From M3007 sp041392625 (lineage in GTDB: Bacteria; Bacteroidota; Bacteroidia; Chitinophagales; Saprospiraceae): 64,000 bases of DNA. The notes beneath the pieces were generated by a model. That model was not told where the DNA came from. It saw only the letters and a list, made by a program, of their open reading frames with translations, and did no database searches. The DNA lies in assembly GCA_041392625.1 (NCBI GenBank), contig JAWKLR010000006.1, positions 145,357-209,356 of the forward strand, given 5' to 3'. The translations under genes were made by a program, and so were the position numbers. Shown in pieces: positions 27,512 through 36,083 of the stretch (position 1 is its first letter; every line of letters starts with the position of its first letter).

Positions 27512-27544
27512 CTCGCACATACAAATACAACTGCAGCTCCGGGG
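27512..27544. repeat. Glycosyltransferase 3'-end repeat, copy D (short)
   Basis: The minus strand here encodes PELQLYLYVRE-stop, the last eleven codons of the glycosyltransferase gene whose real 3' end is at 32843. About 33 bases match. It marks the left edge of the toxin tip at 27550-27714. Confidence 0.6.
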
Positions 27545-27549
27545 TGGTC

Positions 27550-27714
27550 GGAAATCGATCATGGATGCGGCTAAAAAACGCCACAATTGACGACATTCTA
27601 CCACAATGGAATATTCAATTTACCGCTGGTGTAGTTAACCCTCCCAAACATGCAAATTTGGTTTCTAAAATTTTTTATGTTGGCCCTGATGGGGTGATTC
27701 ATCAATTATATTAA
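27550..27714 (+). pseudogene. Displaced C-terminal tip of a putative polymorphic toxin
   Basis: A frame open from inside repeat copy D encodes about 55 residues without a start codon: RSWMRLKNATIDDILPQWNI, then a stretch with NPPKHANLV and the end VGPDGVIHQLY. It stops 7 bases before the next gene. A headless coding tip directly followed by a small cytoplasmic gene is the usual appearance of an orphan toxin tip with its immunity gene. The toxin family was not recognised, so the assignment rests on arrangement. Confidence 0.4.
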
Positions 27715-27721
27715 ATTTATT

Positions 27722-28399
27722 ATGAGTCATGATACTAAAATTCCAATTTTTCTAAAGGATTACCTATGTATTTATAATTCTGGAAGTGTTATGTGTGGAC
27801 AGGAGGTTAAGATTCACATATATATTTCTAACCAGGATTATAATAAGATTCGCCATACTCCGAATAATAATTTTTTTTTGAATATTTGGAGTTTGGCGGT
27901 AAAGTATATGGGAATATCTTATAATCCACGTTGGGACCCAGATGATGCTGTGGGAGATAGAGACCCTGAGTTTGTTTTGGCACAGCCAAAGGATGATAAA
28001 CTATTTTTTCTGGAAGGGGAATATGATGTAAAAGTTTATCACTATGACCCTGATACAGAACAACTTGGGCAATGCATTCTTCCAGGTTCTGCATTTATGT
28101 TTGTGTATATGATGCCAATGCGAATAATTACATTTACATTCTTCTTTCAACTATTTACGAACCATATTGAAAGCGTTCGGAAGGATTTGCTACCCAAAGA
28201 CTACCTTTACTTTGAGCCAGCAGCTAAACTGAATAGAAAGGCAATCCGCAGTTTTACAAAGGCTGTCAAGGAATTGTATCCAGATGCACTCATAGAATTT
28301 TTTGTTCAAAAATGCTCCATATCTGCCCGCGATGATTTCGGTTTTTTAGAAGATGCCGAATTGGATGGGTATTTGAATCTGGGAGCGGAACAAAAGTGA
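27722..28399 (+). CDS. Probable immunity protein, unrecognised family
   Basis: 225 residues without signal peptide or membrane helix. Strand- and aromatic-rich; the middle has DPDDAVGDRDPEFVLAQPKD and the end SARDDFGFLEDAELDGYLNL. It begins 7 bases after the toxin tip, which is the main reason to suggest immunity. No family was recognised. AT-rich like the rest of the island. Confidence 0.45.
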   Translation: MSHDTKIPIFLKDYLCIYNSGSVMCGQEVKIHIYISNQDYNKIRHTPNNNFFLNIWSLAVKYMGISYNPRWDPDDAVGDRDPEFVLAQPKDDKLFFLEGEYDVKVYHYDPDTEQLGQCILPGSAFMFVYMMPMRIITFTFFFQLFTNHIESVRKDLLPKDYLYFEPAAKLNRKAIRSFTKAVKELYPDALIEFFVQKCSISARDDFGFLEDAELDGYLNLGAEQK

Positions 28400-28477
28400 A
28401 AGGAATGCTAAATAATAGATGCATCAATAGCACGATTGATCCATACCTAACAATACAAAAGTGAATCCTGTGAAACC

Positions 28478-30022
28478 ATGAAACCCATTTTCGCCCATAA
28501 AGAAAAACTATTTGCCGGAATTACATTTCCTCAAAAAGTATGGAACCTGGAGGCAGAAGGTTTGATTGGCATTAGTCATTATGTCTCAAGCAGGGATAAA
28601 GACCGGAGGGGGGAGAACATGTTGTTTCTATATCACAAAGATGATCTGTACAACGCACGGTATACCTGTCGATGTGGATATTTGATTGAGCATATCTTGC
28701 ATCTGGTTGATCAAAAAGCAATGTTAATATCAACAGGTCAGTACGACGGAGGGTTATCTTATGAAGGCGAATTGATATTGTGGAGCTACCTCGAAGGGGA
28801 GATCACCGTTCAACAGAAGGGCAGGCATTTCTTATCTTGTGAGTACACCGATTATAGCAGGATCAAAACCAACGTAATGCCTCAAGACGATCAAGAGGCA
28901 GAGGAAGGGTACGCCGAAATTCACTCCTATTTGCTTCCACATCCGTTGCAGGCATTTCAATTTGTACAAGACCTTGATCTCCTATCGAGGCAGTTGATCA
29001 AACTAAATTACCCGAATCGGTATGAGGAGAGCAATAAGGCTGTAAATCAAATGAGGCTACTAGCAAATAGTCCTGGATGGCGGCCTTCTGGTCCAATTAT
29101 GCAGGTCGTTGTAGTAAAATCAATTGTAGTTGCTGCTGTGGGGAATTTTGGCTTAAAATTGTTTAACGACCGGTTAAACCTTATAAGTGAGAAATATCTT
29201 GGGTTTGGCCATCCCCGAGATTTATTAAAATTTGGGGATAAGGTGCTGTTAAACTATGTTGTATCACCGACTCAAAAAACGGGTTCTCGGCTGTGTTCCC
29301 AAATTTATTTGTGGTCTTATGAGAAAAGTGAGATAGAACTGGTTATTGAGTGGTATCAATGCTCCGTATCGATTCTTGAGAATAAATATCTATTGTTATA
29401 TGCAATTGATTTGAATGTGTCCAGAGGGATACATGAGGCCATTGTAATTAATCTTGAGCATGGTGAAATGAGTGGGACTACCATTGAACCCAGGTTTCTT
29501 TTTTTTAAAAATCAAGGAGTTTCCGCAAGTGCATATGCACTTCATTTTACGAGTGCCCTGGGGGTGAGCATGGTTTCAGTTAGCCCTGAATTGGTCCAAG
29601 ATACCTTGGTTGAGTTTAAGCCAAAATTTGATGTGAAGTATATAAACCTAGGCTTTGTAATAGACCATTTGTTTGTCTTCAATGGGGTAAAAGCTGCATC
29701 CTTTGCTTGGGAAAGTGAGTACTTTATTTGCGTATACAATATTCAAACCAAGGAAGTCCGTCAATTGTGTACTTATAAAGATGAATACGAAGAAATAGAA
29801 GTGATAAAAAGGGGTGGTGAATATTTCGTTTTCGCACTGACAAAGGAAAATGAACTGGATGTTATATCCATTCAGACAGGTAAATTATCAGAACGAATAG
29901 ATGTATCTAATTTTGGTGTCAATGAAGCAATTTCATTCGTTATTGATGACGACGACCTGGTGTTAGGGACACGTTACGGTGATGTCTTCCGAATGCCTCA
30001 GTATTTAAAAGCAGAGACGTAG
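28478..30022 (+). CDS. Large cytoplasmic protein with propeller-like repeats, unrecognised
   Basis: 514 residues, no signal peptide. Strand-rich repeats about 45-55 residues apart (VWNLEAEGLIGISHYVSS, GELILWSYLEGEI, GNFGLKLFNDRL, SQIYLWSYEKSEIELVIEWY, ESEYFICVYNIQTKEVRQL, EDDLVLGTRYGDVFRMPQYL-like end) suggest a seven- or eight-bladed propeller. The second gene after the toxin tip, it closes the cassette before repeat copy C. It could be a second immunity or regulatory protein; nothing in the sequence decides. Confidence 0.5.
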   Translation: MKPIFAHKEKLFAGITFPQKVWNLEAEGLIGISHYVSSRDKDRRGENMLFLYHKDDLYNARYTCRCGYLIEHILHLVDQKAMLISTGQYDGGLSYEGELILWSYLEGEITVQQKGRHFLSCEYTDYSRIKTNVMPQDDQEAEEGYAEIHSYLLPHPLQAFQFVQDLDLLSRQLIKLNYPNRYEESNKAVNQMRLLANSPGWRPSGPIMQVVVVKSIVVAAVGNFGLKLFNDRLNLISEKYLGFGHPRDLLKFGDKVLLNYVVSPTQKTGSRLCSQIYLWSYEKSEIELVIEWYQCSVSILENKYLLLYAIDLNVSRGIHEAIVINLEHGEMSGTTIEPRFLFFKNQGVSASAYALHFTSALGVSMVSVSPELVQDTLVEFKPKFDVKYINLGFVIDHLFVFNGVKAASFAWESEYFICVYNIQTKEVRQLCTYKDEYEEIEVIKRGGEYFVFALTKENELDVISIQTGKLSERIDVSNFGVNEAISFVIDDDDLVLGTRYGDVFRMPQYLKAET

Positions 30023-30063
30023 ATAGTTTCAATTGTGGTTTACATGGTTTATCTGAATCCCCC

Positions 30064-30254
30064 CACTCACTCCCGCAAATACAAATACAACTGCATCTCC
30101 GGGTAATCGGTCTGCAAGGTATCGACGAGGGTGCCTTTGAAATCGGGGTATTCGTGGGGGCTGACCAGATACCGTTGTCCGCCTATGGCCAAGTTTAATT
30201 GATTCCCGCCTGATACAACCCTCATTCAATGAGAATGAAACGATTCGGCGGATT
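30064..30254. repeat. Glycosyltransferase 3'-end repeat, copy C (191 bases)
   Basis: The first part on the minus strand encodes a tail RYLVSPHEYPDFKGTLVDTL and then EMQLYLYLRE-stop, homologous to the end of the gene at 32843-34441. The remaining 87 bases are shared only with copy B. Copies B and C differ at 13 positions by eye over 191 bases, 11 of them in the glycosyltransferase-derived half. Confidence 0.8.
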
Positions 30255-30319
30255 TTTAGGCTCATAGCACAATGTTCCAACCGTTGTAGAGGGCGTTAAC
30301 TGGCTGTAAAATAATTACA

Positions 30320-30808
30320 ATGGAAATAACACAATTTCTTTACAATTTTGAAGGCTCATTTGATTTCAATGGTATTCTACATCGGATTATAGACTTGAGA
30401 TCGTTTGTTAGTATCTCTCATTCTGAACTTGATGAGAATCCTGTTGAATTTATTATAACCTTCCAAGGTTTAATTTGCAAAATGTATAGGGGGAGTTATG
30501 TTATGGAGTTAGATGGAGATGTTGTGTTCGGGTTGAAACTGATAGAAAAGATCTTTATCAATTTAGAATTTAACTCAAATTTGTATTTAAATACGCATGG
30601 AACAATAATTGCTTCCCCGGAGTATGAAATAAAGCCCCCATTTATTGCTAGAAAACTAGCTAGTCATATTGATAAAATAAATCAATACGACTTCGTTATG
30701 GAATTAATGAATGGCAATCAACAGGTAATGGATAAAGTACGAATTCTCTCTATCCTAGAGCCTGTGGACTCTAAGGCTTTTATCAAATTAGAAACATTTA
30801 TCAATTAG
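30320..30808 (+). CDS. Small unrecognised protein, possible immunity protein
   Basis: 162 residues with no signal peptide. Contains strand-forming segments (SDELDENPVEF-like SHSELDENPVEFIITFQGLI) and a helical C-terminus ending PVDSKAFIKLETFIN. It is paired 14 bases ahead of the next small gene, and both lie between repeat copies C and B, so they form one cassette. No toxin tip is visible before it, although copy C might be the relic of one. Function unknown. Confidence 0.45.
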   Translation: MEITQFLYNFEGSFDFNGILHRIIDLRSFVSISHSELDENPVEFIITFQGLICKMYRGSYVMELDGDVVFGLKLIEKIFINLEFNSNLYLNTHGTIIASPEYEIKPPFIARKLASHIDKINQYDFVMELMNGNQQVMDKVRILSILEPVDSKAFIKLETFIN

Positions 30809-30822
30809 ATCCTTAGATTAAA

Positions 30823-31257
30823 ATGGCAAGTTCTTGGTACATCTCAAAAGAGAAAAGAAAAAACATTTTTTACGATTCCAACATCCCTCCAATTGATATC
30901 GAGAAATGGAGAGCGGTAGTGGAAAATGATGGTACACTTTTTTGGTTTGAAGATACCGCCCTTGGAAAAGAATCTTTTGAATCACCAATAGCTTCAGGAA
31001 ATACAAAAATTAAAAAAAAGAATGCCCATTTTGATTTGGACAAAGGGTTTGGCCATTGGAAAGTTCAATTTAATTACAACATTGAACATGGCTTCATCTG
31101 GATCATGGAAACAAGAACGTCACTTAGGCGCATTGAAAAATATTATGAATTAGCCCAAAAACTAGAGGCAAAACTGTTTAAGAATAAAACCTGGATAAAT
31201 GAAGAGCGAATGCAGAAGATTCGAGATAAGTATGATCAAAAAAAGAACGATAAATAG
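30823..31257 (+). CDS. Small unrecognised protein, second in the cassette
   Basis: 144 residues; charged and aromatic (MASSWYISKEKRKNIFYDSN, WRAVVENDGTLFWFEDTALG) with a helical, Lys-rich end. No family recognised. Follows 30320-30808 by 14 bases, so the two are co-transcribed. Repeat copy B begins 28 bases after its stop. Confidence 0.45.
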   Translation: MASSWYISKEKRKNIFYDSNIPPIDIEKWRAVVENDGTLFWFEDTALGKESFESPIASGNTKIKKKNAHFDLDKGFGHWKVQFNYNIEHGFIWIMETRTSLRRIEKYYELAQKLEAKLFKNKTWINEERMQKIRDKYDQKKNDK

Positions 31258-31284
31258 ATATTGCATAGTCTGAAGGTTGAGCTC

Positions 31285-31475
31285 CACTCACTCCCGCACA
31301 TACAAATACAACTGTAGCTCGGGGTAATCAGTCTGGAGGGTATCGACGAGGGTGCCTTTGAAATTGGGGTACTCGTGGGGACTGACCAGGTACCGTTGTC
31401 CGCCTATGGCCAAGTTTAATTGATTCCCGCCTGATACAACCCTCATCCAATGAGAATGAAACGATTCGGCCGATT
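31285..31475. repeat. Glycosyltransferase 3'-end repeat, copy B (191 bases)
   Basis: Same composition and orientation as copy C, 1.2 kb away. The minus strand encodes GQRYLVSPHEYPNFKGTLV and a tail ending YLYVRE-stop. Its distal 87 bases double, on the plus strand, as the beginning of the open frame of the HINT toxin fragment. Confidence 0.8.
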
Positions 31476-32273
31476 ACGGGTTGGCTTCAGCGCGAGGCTG
31501 CGCTTGTAAAGGATTACTGTTTTGAGAATGGAGACACAATCAGTTCTACCCCCAACCACCTGTTTTATTCTGTAAAAAGAAACCGCTATCTTGCAATAGA
31601 TTCTTTTGAAATTGGTGACCTCGTTCAATTACTCGACCAATCCCAAACCCGATTAGTAAATAAAGTAAACCGGAAAGAAGGCCCTGAAACAGTCTATAAC
31701 CTCGAAGTCTGGCGCGACCATAATTATTTTGTGGGAGAGGATGGGGTGCTGGTGCATAATAACTGTATATCTGAATTAGAAGATTACATTAGGCGGGTTT
31801 CTGGGAGGCCAAATTGGAGAATGAATAAGCCCCCTGATCTAGTGCCAGACTCAAAAATTGATTGTCAAAACTGTACACAATCAATAGTAAGGAATGGGCA
31901 AAAGATATATTTTGACGGAAATGATTTTCCTGTCTTTGAAGAATTTGCAGCAAAAGGGGAGTTGAATGATCAAGTTATTCGTTATGATAGTCCTGACTTG
32001 AAGGGGTATATTGGATCTGATTCATCTTATCCGGATAAGGCTTTTGCTTCTAATTGGTTAGACTCTGTTAAATCACAATATGGAAATAATATTGTAGTCA
32101 AGAGCAATGGACAAGTTGAAGTGGGTGGGCTAACTTACACATGGCACCATCATCAAAATGGAACTACAATGTTTCTCGTTCCTTCAAATATTCACAATAT
32201 AATTCAGCATACTGGTGCTGGGGCGTTGATTAAGTATGGACTTAAAGGAGCCTTTAATGACCCAATATTTTAA
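31386..32273 (+). pseudogene. Headless polymorphic toxin: HINT (pretoxin) domain plus WHH nuclease
   Basis: The frame is open from 31386, within repeat copy B, with no convincing start codon. It encodes the second half of a pretoxin HINT domain: ENGDTISSTPNHLFYSVKRN, IDSFEIGDLVQL, and VYNLEVWRDHNYFVGEDG followed by VLVHNNC, the usual junction to the toxin. The C-terminal toxin of about 170 residues ends with TYTWHHHQNGTTMFLVPSNI then IHNIIQHTGAGALIKYG, the WHH-type HNH/endonuclease VII nuclease signature. The delivery or Rhs part is missing, so this is an orphan tip. Its immunity gene starts one base after its stop. Confidence 0.8.
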
Positions 32274-32274
32274 T

Positions 32275-32826
32275 ATGAAAAAAAGAAAATCATTGTGGCT
32301 CAAAGGAATGGATTTCTTTGATTTGCGAATTGAGAGCGTAGATAATGAACTAGACCAAATCTCTAAATTGGTCAATTCACAAATTCCAATTGAAGTAATT
32401 GGGTACTTTAACAAGTATAAGCCAATCGATGTTGATGATAATAGATTTTACGAAGATTCGGAAGATGTAGGTCAATTGAGGTTTATTATCTTTCAAAAGG
32501 AAAATACTAGTAAATTTGTTCAGGTAGGTTATTTTTATAACCCTATTGAAATCATTTCTAAAATAGAAACTATGAGTGATTCAGTATGGGGGAATTTATA
32601 TAATAAGCTTAAAATTATCCCAATAGCTGAGAATGAAGCAAGCCCCTATGGAGACATTGTATTGAGCCTTTCTCAGAATTCCATTGGCAAAATATATAAT
32701 ATATTAGATTATCAAGATACTTTGATTGACGATGAGTCACTCATCGCAAACAATATAATAGAGTATATTGAGGGTGTCCACATAATCTCTGCTGATGAAT
32801 TTAATCGATGGTATATGGACAAATAA
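32275..32826 (+). CDS. SUKH-type (SMI1/KNR4) immunity protein
   Basis: 183 residues from ATG 32275, one base after the toxin stop; a start at 32236 would overlap the toxin and adds no conserved sequence. No signal peptide. SUKH-like landmarks: NSQIPIEVIGYFNKYKPIDV early, SPYGDIVLSLSQNSIGKIYN in the middle (the GD/I-L-L-G-Y-L-D region of the family) and SLIANNIIEYIEGVHI near the end, where SUKH proteins have A-x-S-F-x-x-F. SUKH proteins neutralise many toxin nucleases, which suits the WHH toxin upstream. Confidence 0.65.
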   Translation: MKKRKSLWLKGMDFFDLRIESVDNELDQISKLVNSQIPIEVIGYFNKYKPIDVDDNRFYEDSEDVGQLRFIIFQKENTSKFVQVGYFYNPIEIISKIETMSDSVWGNLYNKLKIIPIAENEASPYGDIVLSLSQNSIGKIYNILDYQDTLIDDESLIANNIIEYIEGVHIISADEFNRWYMDK

Positions 32827-32839
32827 TTTTAATCCCCCC

Positions 32840-32945
32840 CACTCACTCCCGCACATACAAATACAACTGCAACTCGGGGTAATCAGTCTGGAGGGTATCG
32901 ACTAGGGTGCCTTTGAAATCGGGGTATTCTTGGGGGCTGACCAGG
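32840..32945. repeat. Glycosyltransferase 3'-end, copy A (in the intact gene)
   Basis: Reference copy of the repeat family: the last 35 or so codons of the glycosyltransferase gene plus a few bases beyond its stop. Copies B, C and D repeat this stretch in the same orientation at 31285, 30064 and 27512. Confidence 0.8.
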
Positions 32946-34441
32946 TAGATGCTGTTTGTATGGCTGGTGTCGGTGGTGCGCGGTATGATTTTATCGAACG
33001 ACTGGGTGAAGTAGAAGGAGGCTGGCTCCCGGATGTAGGCATCGCCATACACCCACCAGGTTTTGTCTTTGTGCTTCTCGGCAAGCGCCCGTACATCGGC
33101 GCGGGCGCGGGTTACGATCGACTCGTCGTTGCGGGCCGGTAACACAATCAGGTTGAAGCCCGTGCGAATAAAGAGCAGGGCAAAAATGAAAAACCACATG
33201 AACCGGGCAGGCACTTTGAAGTAGGCAAACAGACACAATCCAAGCGCTACAAACAATCCGGCGCTGATCCAGGCTATATGGGGCAGGTAAGCAACTGCAG
33301 GGATAAACGGAATGGCAGGGCTAGCCAAAAAACCGACCACCAGCAACACCGCCAACATGCCGTAAAAAATCCGGTAATACCGATCGCGTTGCTTCCAGTG
33401 TTTTTTTAATAAATAAATGCCCACCGTGTTGAACAGCGGGATGAACATCAGCAAATACCGGGGCTGTACCTGCACAGATGTCCAGTACACCGGCAGGTTA
33501 ACCATCAGGATGATGAAGTTGAAGCGGGCAAAATCATGCTCTTTTAGAAAAGTCCAAAACTTCCGGTCGAGCCAGAAAATAATGGTCAGCGACCAGGGCA
33601 AAAAATGGTAAATACTGTCGAACGGAAACTTGTACAGGTGCGACCAAAACTTGCCCCAATCATAGGCCACTACCGTCCGTTTGGTAGACTCGTGCAGCAA
33701 GTTGGACAAAAACACGTTCAAATCCCGGTACTGGCTGAGTGCAAACAAGTACAGCAACAAAACCGCCAATCCGCTCAAGCCACCCAGGATGTGGGGTCGG
33801 CTGATCACCAAATCTTTTCGTTTGAAAAACAGGAGCCCGGCCAACAAACTCAAGCCCTGGAAAACAATGGCCGGAAAGCCCTTGAATAAAAAACCGGCAG
33901 CCATCAGCAAATAACTCACGACAAAAAGTTGTGTCCACCTCCCACGCGATCCGAAAAAATAGATGCTCATAAACAGGGCGTACATCGTGAAGGAAAATGC
34001 CGTGTCGATAAGCCCCAGCATGGCATCGTAAAACAACAAGCGCCCACTGGTTACCAGCATCAAGGCCCCGAAAAATGCCATTTCAAACCCCCAGTGTGGC
34101 TTGAGCATGCGGTAGTGAAAATAGGCGAAGCCCGACAGAAACAGCAGGGTGGTCAGGCGGGCAGGCCACTCCCCATACGAGCCCCACAATTCAGACACCA
34201 CCAGAATAAACCAATTAAACAAAGGCGGCTTGTTGATGTAATCCGCCCCGTGCATGGTGGTGGCAATAAAATTGCCCGATAGTTTCATCTCCAGGGCCAC
34301 CAGCGAACGGATCGCCTCGTCGCCCGTAAAAGCAAACAAACCCAGGTTGATAAGAAATGCCGGAATGCACAGCGCCAAACAAAACAGCACCAAGCTCCGT
34401 ACCGGAATAGTTTCTACAATATTTTTGACCCGATCGAACAT
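32843..34441 (-). CDS. GT-C type membrane glycosyltransferase (ArnT/PMT-like)
   Basis: Integral membrane glycosyltransferase of 532 residues using a polyprenyl-phosphate sugar donor, acting on the periplasmic side. About twelve helices. The first periplasmic loop carries GDEAIR with the catalytic-type acidic pair, followed by the MHGADYINKPPLFNW motif typical of the ArnT/PMT_2 group. The C-terminal soluble part ends YPELQLYLYVRE. Acceptor (lipid A, protein or other) is not apparent. It bounds the accessory island, and its 3' end recurs as cassette boundaries within it. No operon partner on the same strand is close. Confidence 0.85.
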   Translation of the reverse strand: MFDRVKNIVETIPVRSLVLFCLALCIPAFLINLGLFAFTGDEAIRSLVALEMKLSGNFIATTMHGADYINKPPLFNWFILVVSELWGSYGEWPARLTTLLFLSGFAYFHYRMLKPHWGFEMAFFGALMLVTSGRLLFYDAMLGLIDTAFSFTMYALFMSIYFFGSRGRWTQLFVVSYLLMAAGFLFKGFPAIVFQGLSLLAGLLFFKRKDLVISRPHILGGLSGLAVLLLYLFALSQYRDLNVFLSNLLHESTKRTVVAYDWGKFWSHLYKFPFDSIYHFLPWSLTIIFWLDRKFWTFLKEHDFARFNFIILMVNLPVYWTSVQVQPRYLLMFIPLFNTVGIYLLKKHWKQRDRYYRIFYGMLAVLLVVGFLASPAIPFIPAVAYLPHIAWISAGLFVALGLCLFAYFKVPARFMWFFIFALLFIRTGFNLIVLPARNDESIVTRARADVRALAEKHKDKTWWVYGDAYIREPASFYFTQSFDKIIPRTTDTSHTNSIYLVSPQEYPDFKGTLVDTLQTDYPELQLYLYVRE

Positions 34442-34500
34442 GGCACAAAAGTCTATAAAACTATTCAGGAATTGAAAGCACTTTCCCGGGAAGCGGTGAA

Positions 34501-34650
34501 ATTGATGTTGATTTGTTGATACGCCCTTCGGGCTAGGATGATTTGTTGATGTTTAGTCGGGCTGCTGCGCTTGCCCTTCTTTATTGAAATTGATGATTTG
34601 ATGAGGGCCCTTCGGGCTTGGATGATTTGATGAGATCAGTGGTCAGTTAT
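34501..34650. repeat. Composite intergenic repeat left of the IS element
   Basis: Modules TTGATTTGTTGATACGCCC, GCCCTTCGGGC, GGGCTGCTGCGCTTGCCC and a second GCCCTTCGGGC are joined by TTGATGATTTGATGA words. The last bases GATCAGTGGTCAGTTATT are one arm of a GTCAGT inverted repeat; the other arm lies past the IS (36029-36058). Confidence 0.75.
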
Positions 34651-34655
34651 TACAC

Positions 34656-34868
34656 AAAATCAGGACAAAAGATGAAAGAGTAAAACGCTATTCGGACGAA
34701 TTCAAAAAAACAGTGGTTAATGATGTACTTTCGGGCAACATTTGCCCGGAGCACGCTAAGCACAAGTATGGGATAAGCGGATCATGTACCATTGCAACCT
34801 GGGTTAAAAAATTTGAAGACTCAGTTCCTAAACGCTTATTTATGAATGAGCAAAAGAAAAGACGGTAG
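34656..34868 (+). CDS. IS3-family OrfA (helix-turn-helix), 5' end missing
   Basis: About 70 codons: KIRTKDERVKRYSDEFKKTV, then CPEHAKHKYGISGSCTIATW and a TAG at 34866-34868. This is the DNA-binding half of an IS3 transposase. No ATG precedes it in frame before a stop at 34623-34625, which supports truncation of the element's left end. An AAAAG slip site just before the stop would let ribosomes move into the orfB frame. Confidence 0.75.
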   Translation, partial: KIRTKDERVKRYSDEFKKTVVNDVLSGNICPEHAKHKYGISGSCTIATWVKKFEDSVPKRLFMNEQKKRR

Positions 34869-35917
34869 AAGAACTCAAATTAGAGATTGAGCAACTTAAA
34901 CACCAACTGGAATATGAAAAGTTGAAGAGTGAAGCCTTTGATACTATGATTGATATTGCAGAGCAGGAGTTTAAGATTCCGATCAGAAAAAGTCTGGAGC
35001 CAAACAGTCAAAAAATAAAGAGCACTCACAAAAGTACCAAAATAGAGGAACTGTGTGGATTGTTTGGCAAAACAAAACAGGCGTACTACAAAAAGGAAAA
35101 AAGTATTTATAAACAAGCAATTGAAGAACGTGTCATAGTTGAGGCAGTTCGAAAGGAACGGATATCTATGCCCAAGATCGGAACCAGAAAACTGTTAGTT
35201 AAACTATTGGATCAAGGTATAGATGTAGGACGAGATAAGTTGTTTGCAATACTGGATCGCAATAATTTACTGATACGAGGAAAACGAACCAGAGTAGTTA
35301 CGACTCATAGCAATCATTGGTTTAGAAAATACCCTAATCTGATCAAAGGTCTGGAGGTGAGGGCTCCCAATAAACTATGGGTTAGTGATATTACGTATGT
35401 AGAAACAAAAGAAGGCTTTGTGTACTTATTTTTAGTGACCGATGCTTATTCAAGGAAAATAGTTGGATTTAAAGTTGCTGAAGGTCTTACAGCAAAGCAT
35501 GCTGTAGAGGCATTACAGATGGCTTTAAAAGGACTAACAAGGACAACTGCTACAGGACTTATTCATCATTCAGACAGAGGTGTTCAGTACTGTTGTAATG
35601 AGTACGTTAAACTGCTAACAAAATGGAAAATAGACATTAGTATGGCTCAGAATGGAGATCCTTTGGAAAATGCGATCGCTGAAAGAGTTAATGGTATTTT
35701 AAAAGTAGAATGGCTGTATGATGGAAATTTTGAATCGTTATCTGAGGCGAAAGATTTTATAACCAGGGCTATTCAAATATATAATAATCAAAGGCCGCAT
35801 TCAAGTATTGAAATGCTAACACCGAGCCAAGCACATTGTAAAAATGGAGAATTGAAAAGAACCTGGAAGAATTACTATAAGAAACGAATGGATCATGAAA
35901 CATTGGTTTCAACATAA
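34863..35917 (+). CDS. IS3-family transposase OrfB (DDE integrase core)
   Basis: Catalytic half of the transposase; about 350 residues when entered by -1 frameshifting at the AAAAG at 34857-34861 (TVEELKLEIEQLKHQLEYEK follows). From 34922 it can start independently at TTG. The integrase core shows the DDE triad: Asp in LWVSDITYVET, Asp in LIHHSDRGVQY and Glu in NAIAERVNGILK, with YNNQRPHSSIEMLTPSQAH near the end. The frame is intact, so the protein could be active if translated, although the element lacks a clear left end. Confidence 0.92.
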
Positions 35918-36083
35918 AACTGGGGTTTTCAACATTTTTACTGTTAGTTTAACAAAGAAAAAAAGAAGCAAAAAAAGAAACACATAATAATAATAATATC
36001 TAAAGTAAACTTTTTTTAGGACGGGTCAATAACTGACTACTGATTACTGACCACTAACATAAACAGCTCTGCCGACAATATCG

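Larger units (their letters stand above)
34651..36028 (+). mobile_element. IS3-family insertion sequence, left end apparently truncated
   Basis: Two overlapping frames in the IS3 arrangement: orfA then orfB in the -1 frame. The right end is TGACCCGTCCTAAAAAAAGT when read inward from 36028. No matching inverted repeat and no orfA start codon were found at the left edge, where the sequence passes directly into the GTCAGTTATT arm of the intergenic repeat. The insertion sits in the central loop between the two arms of that repeat. Confidence 0.85.
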
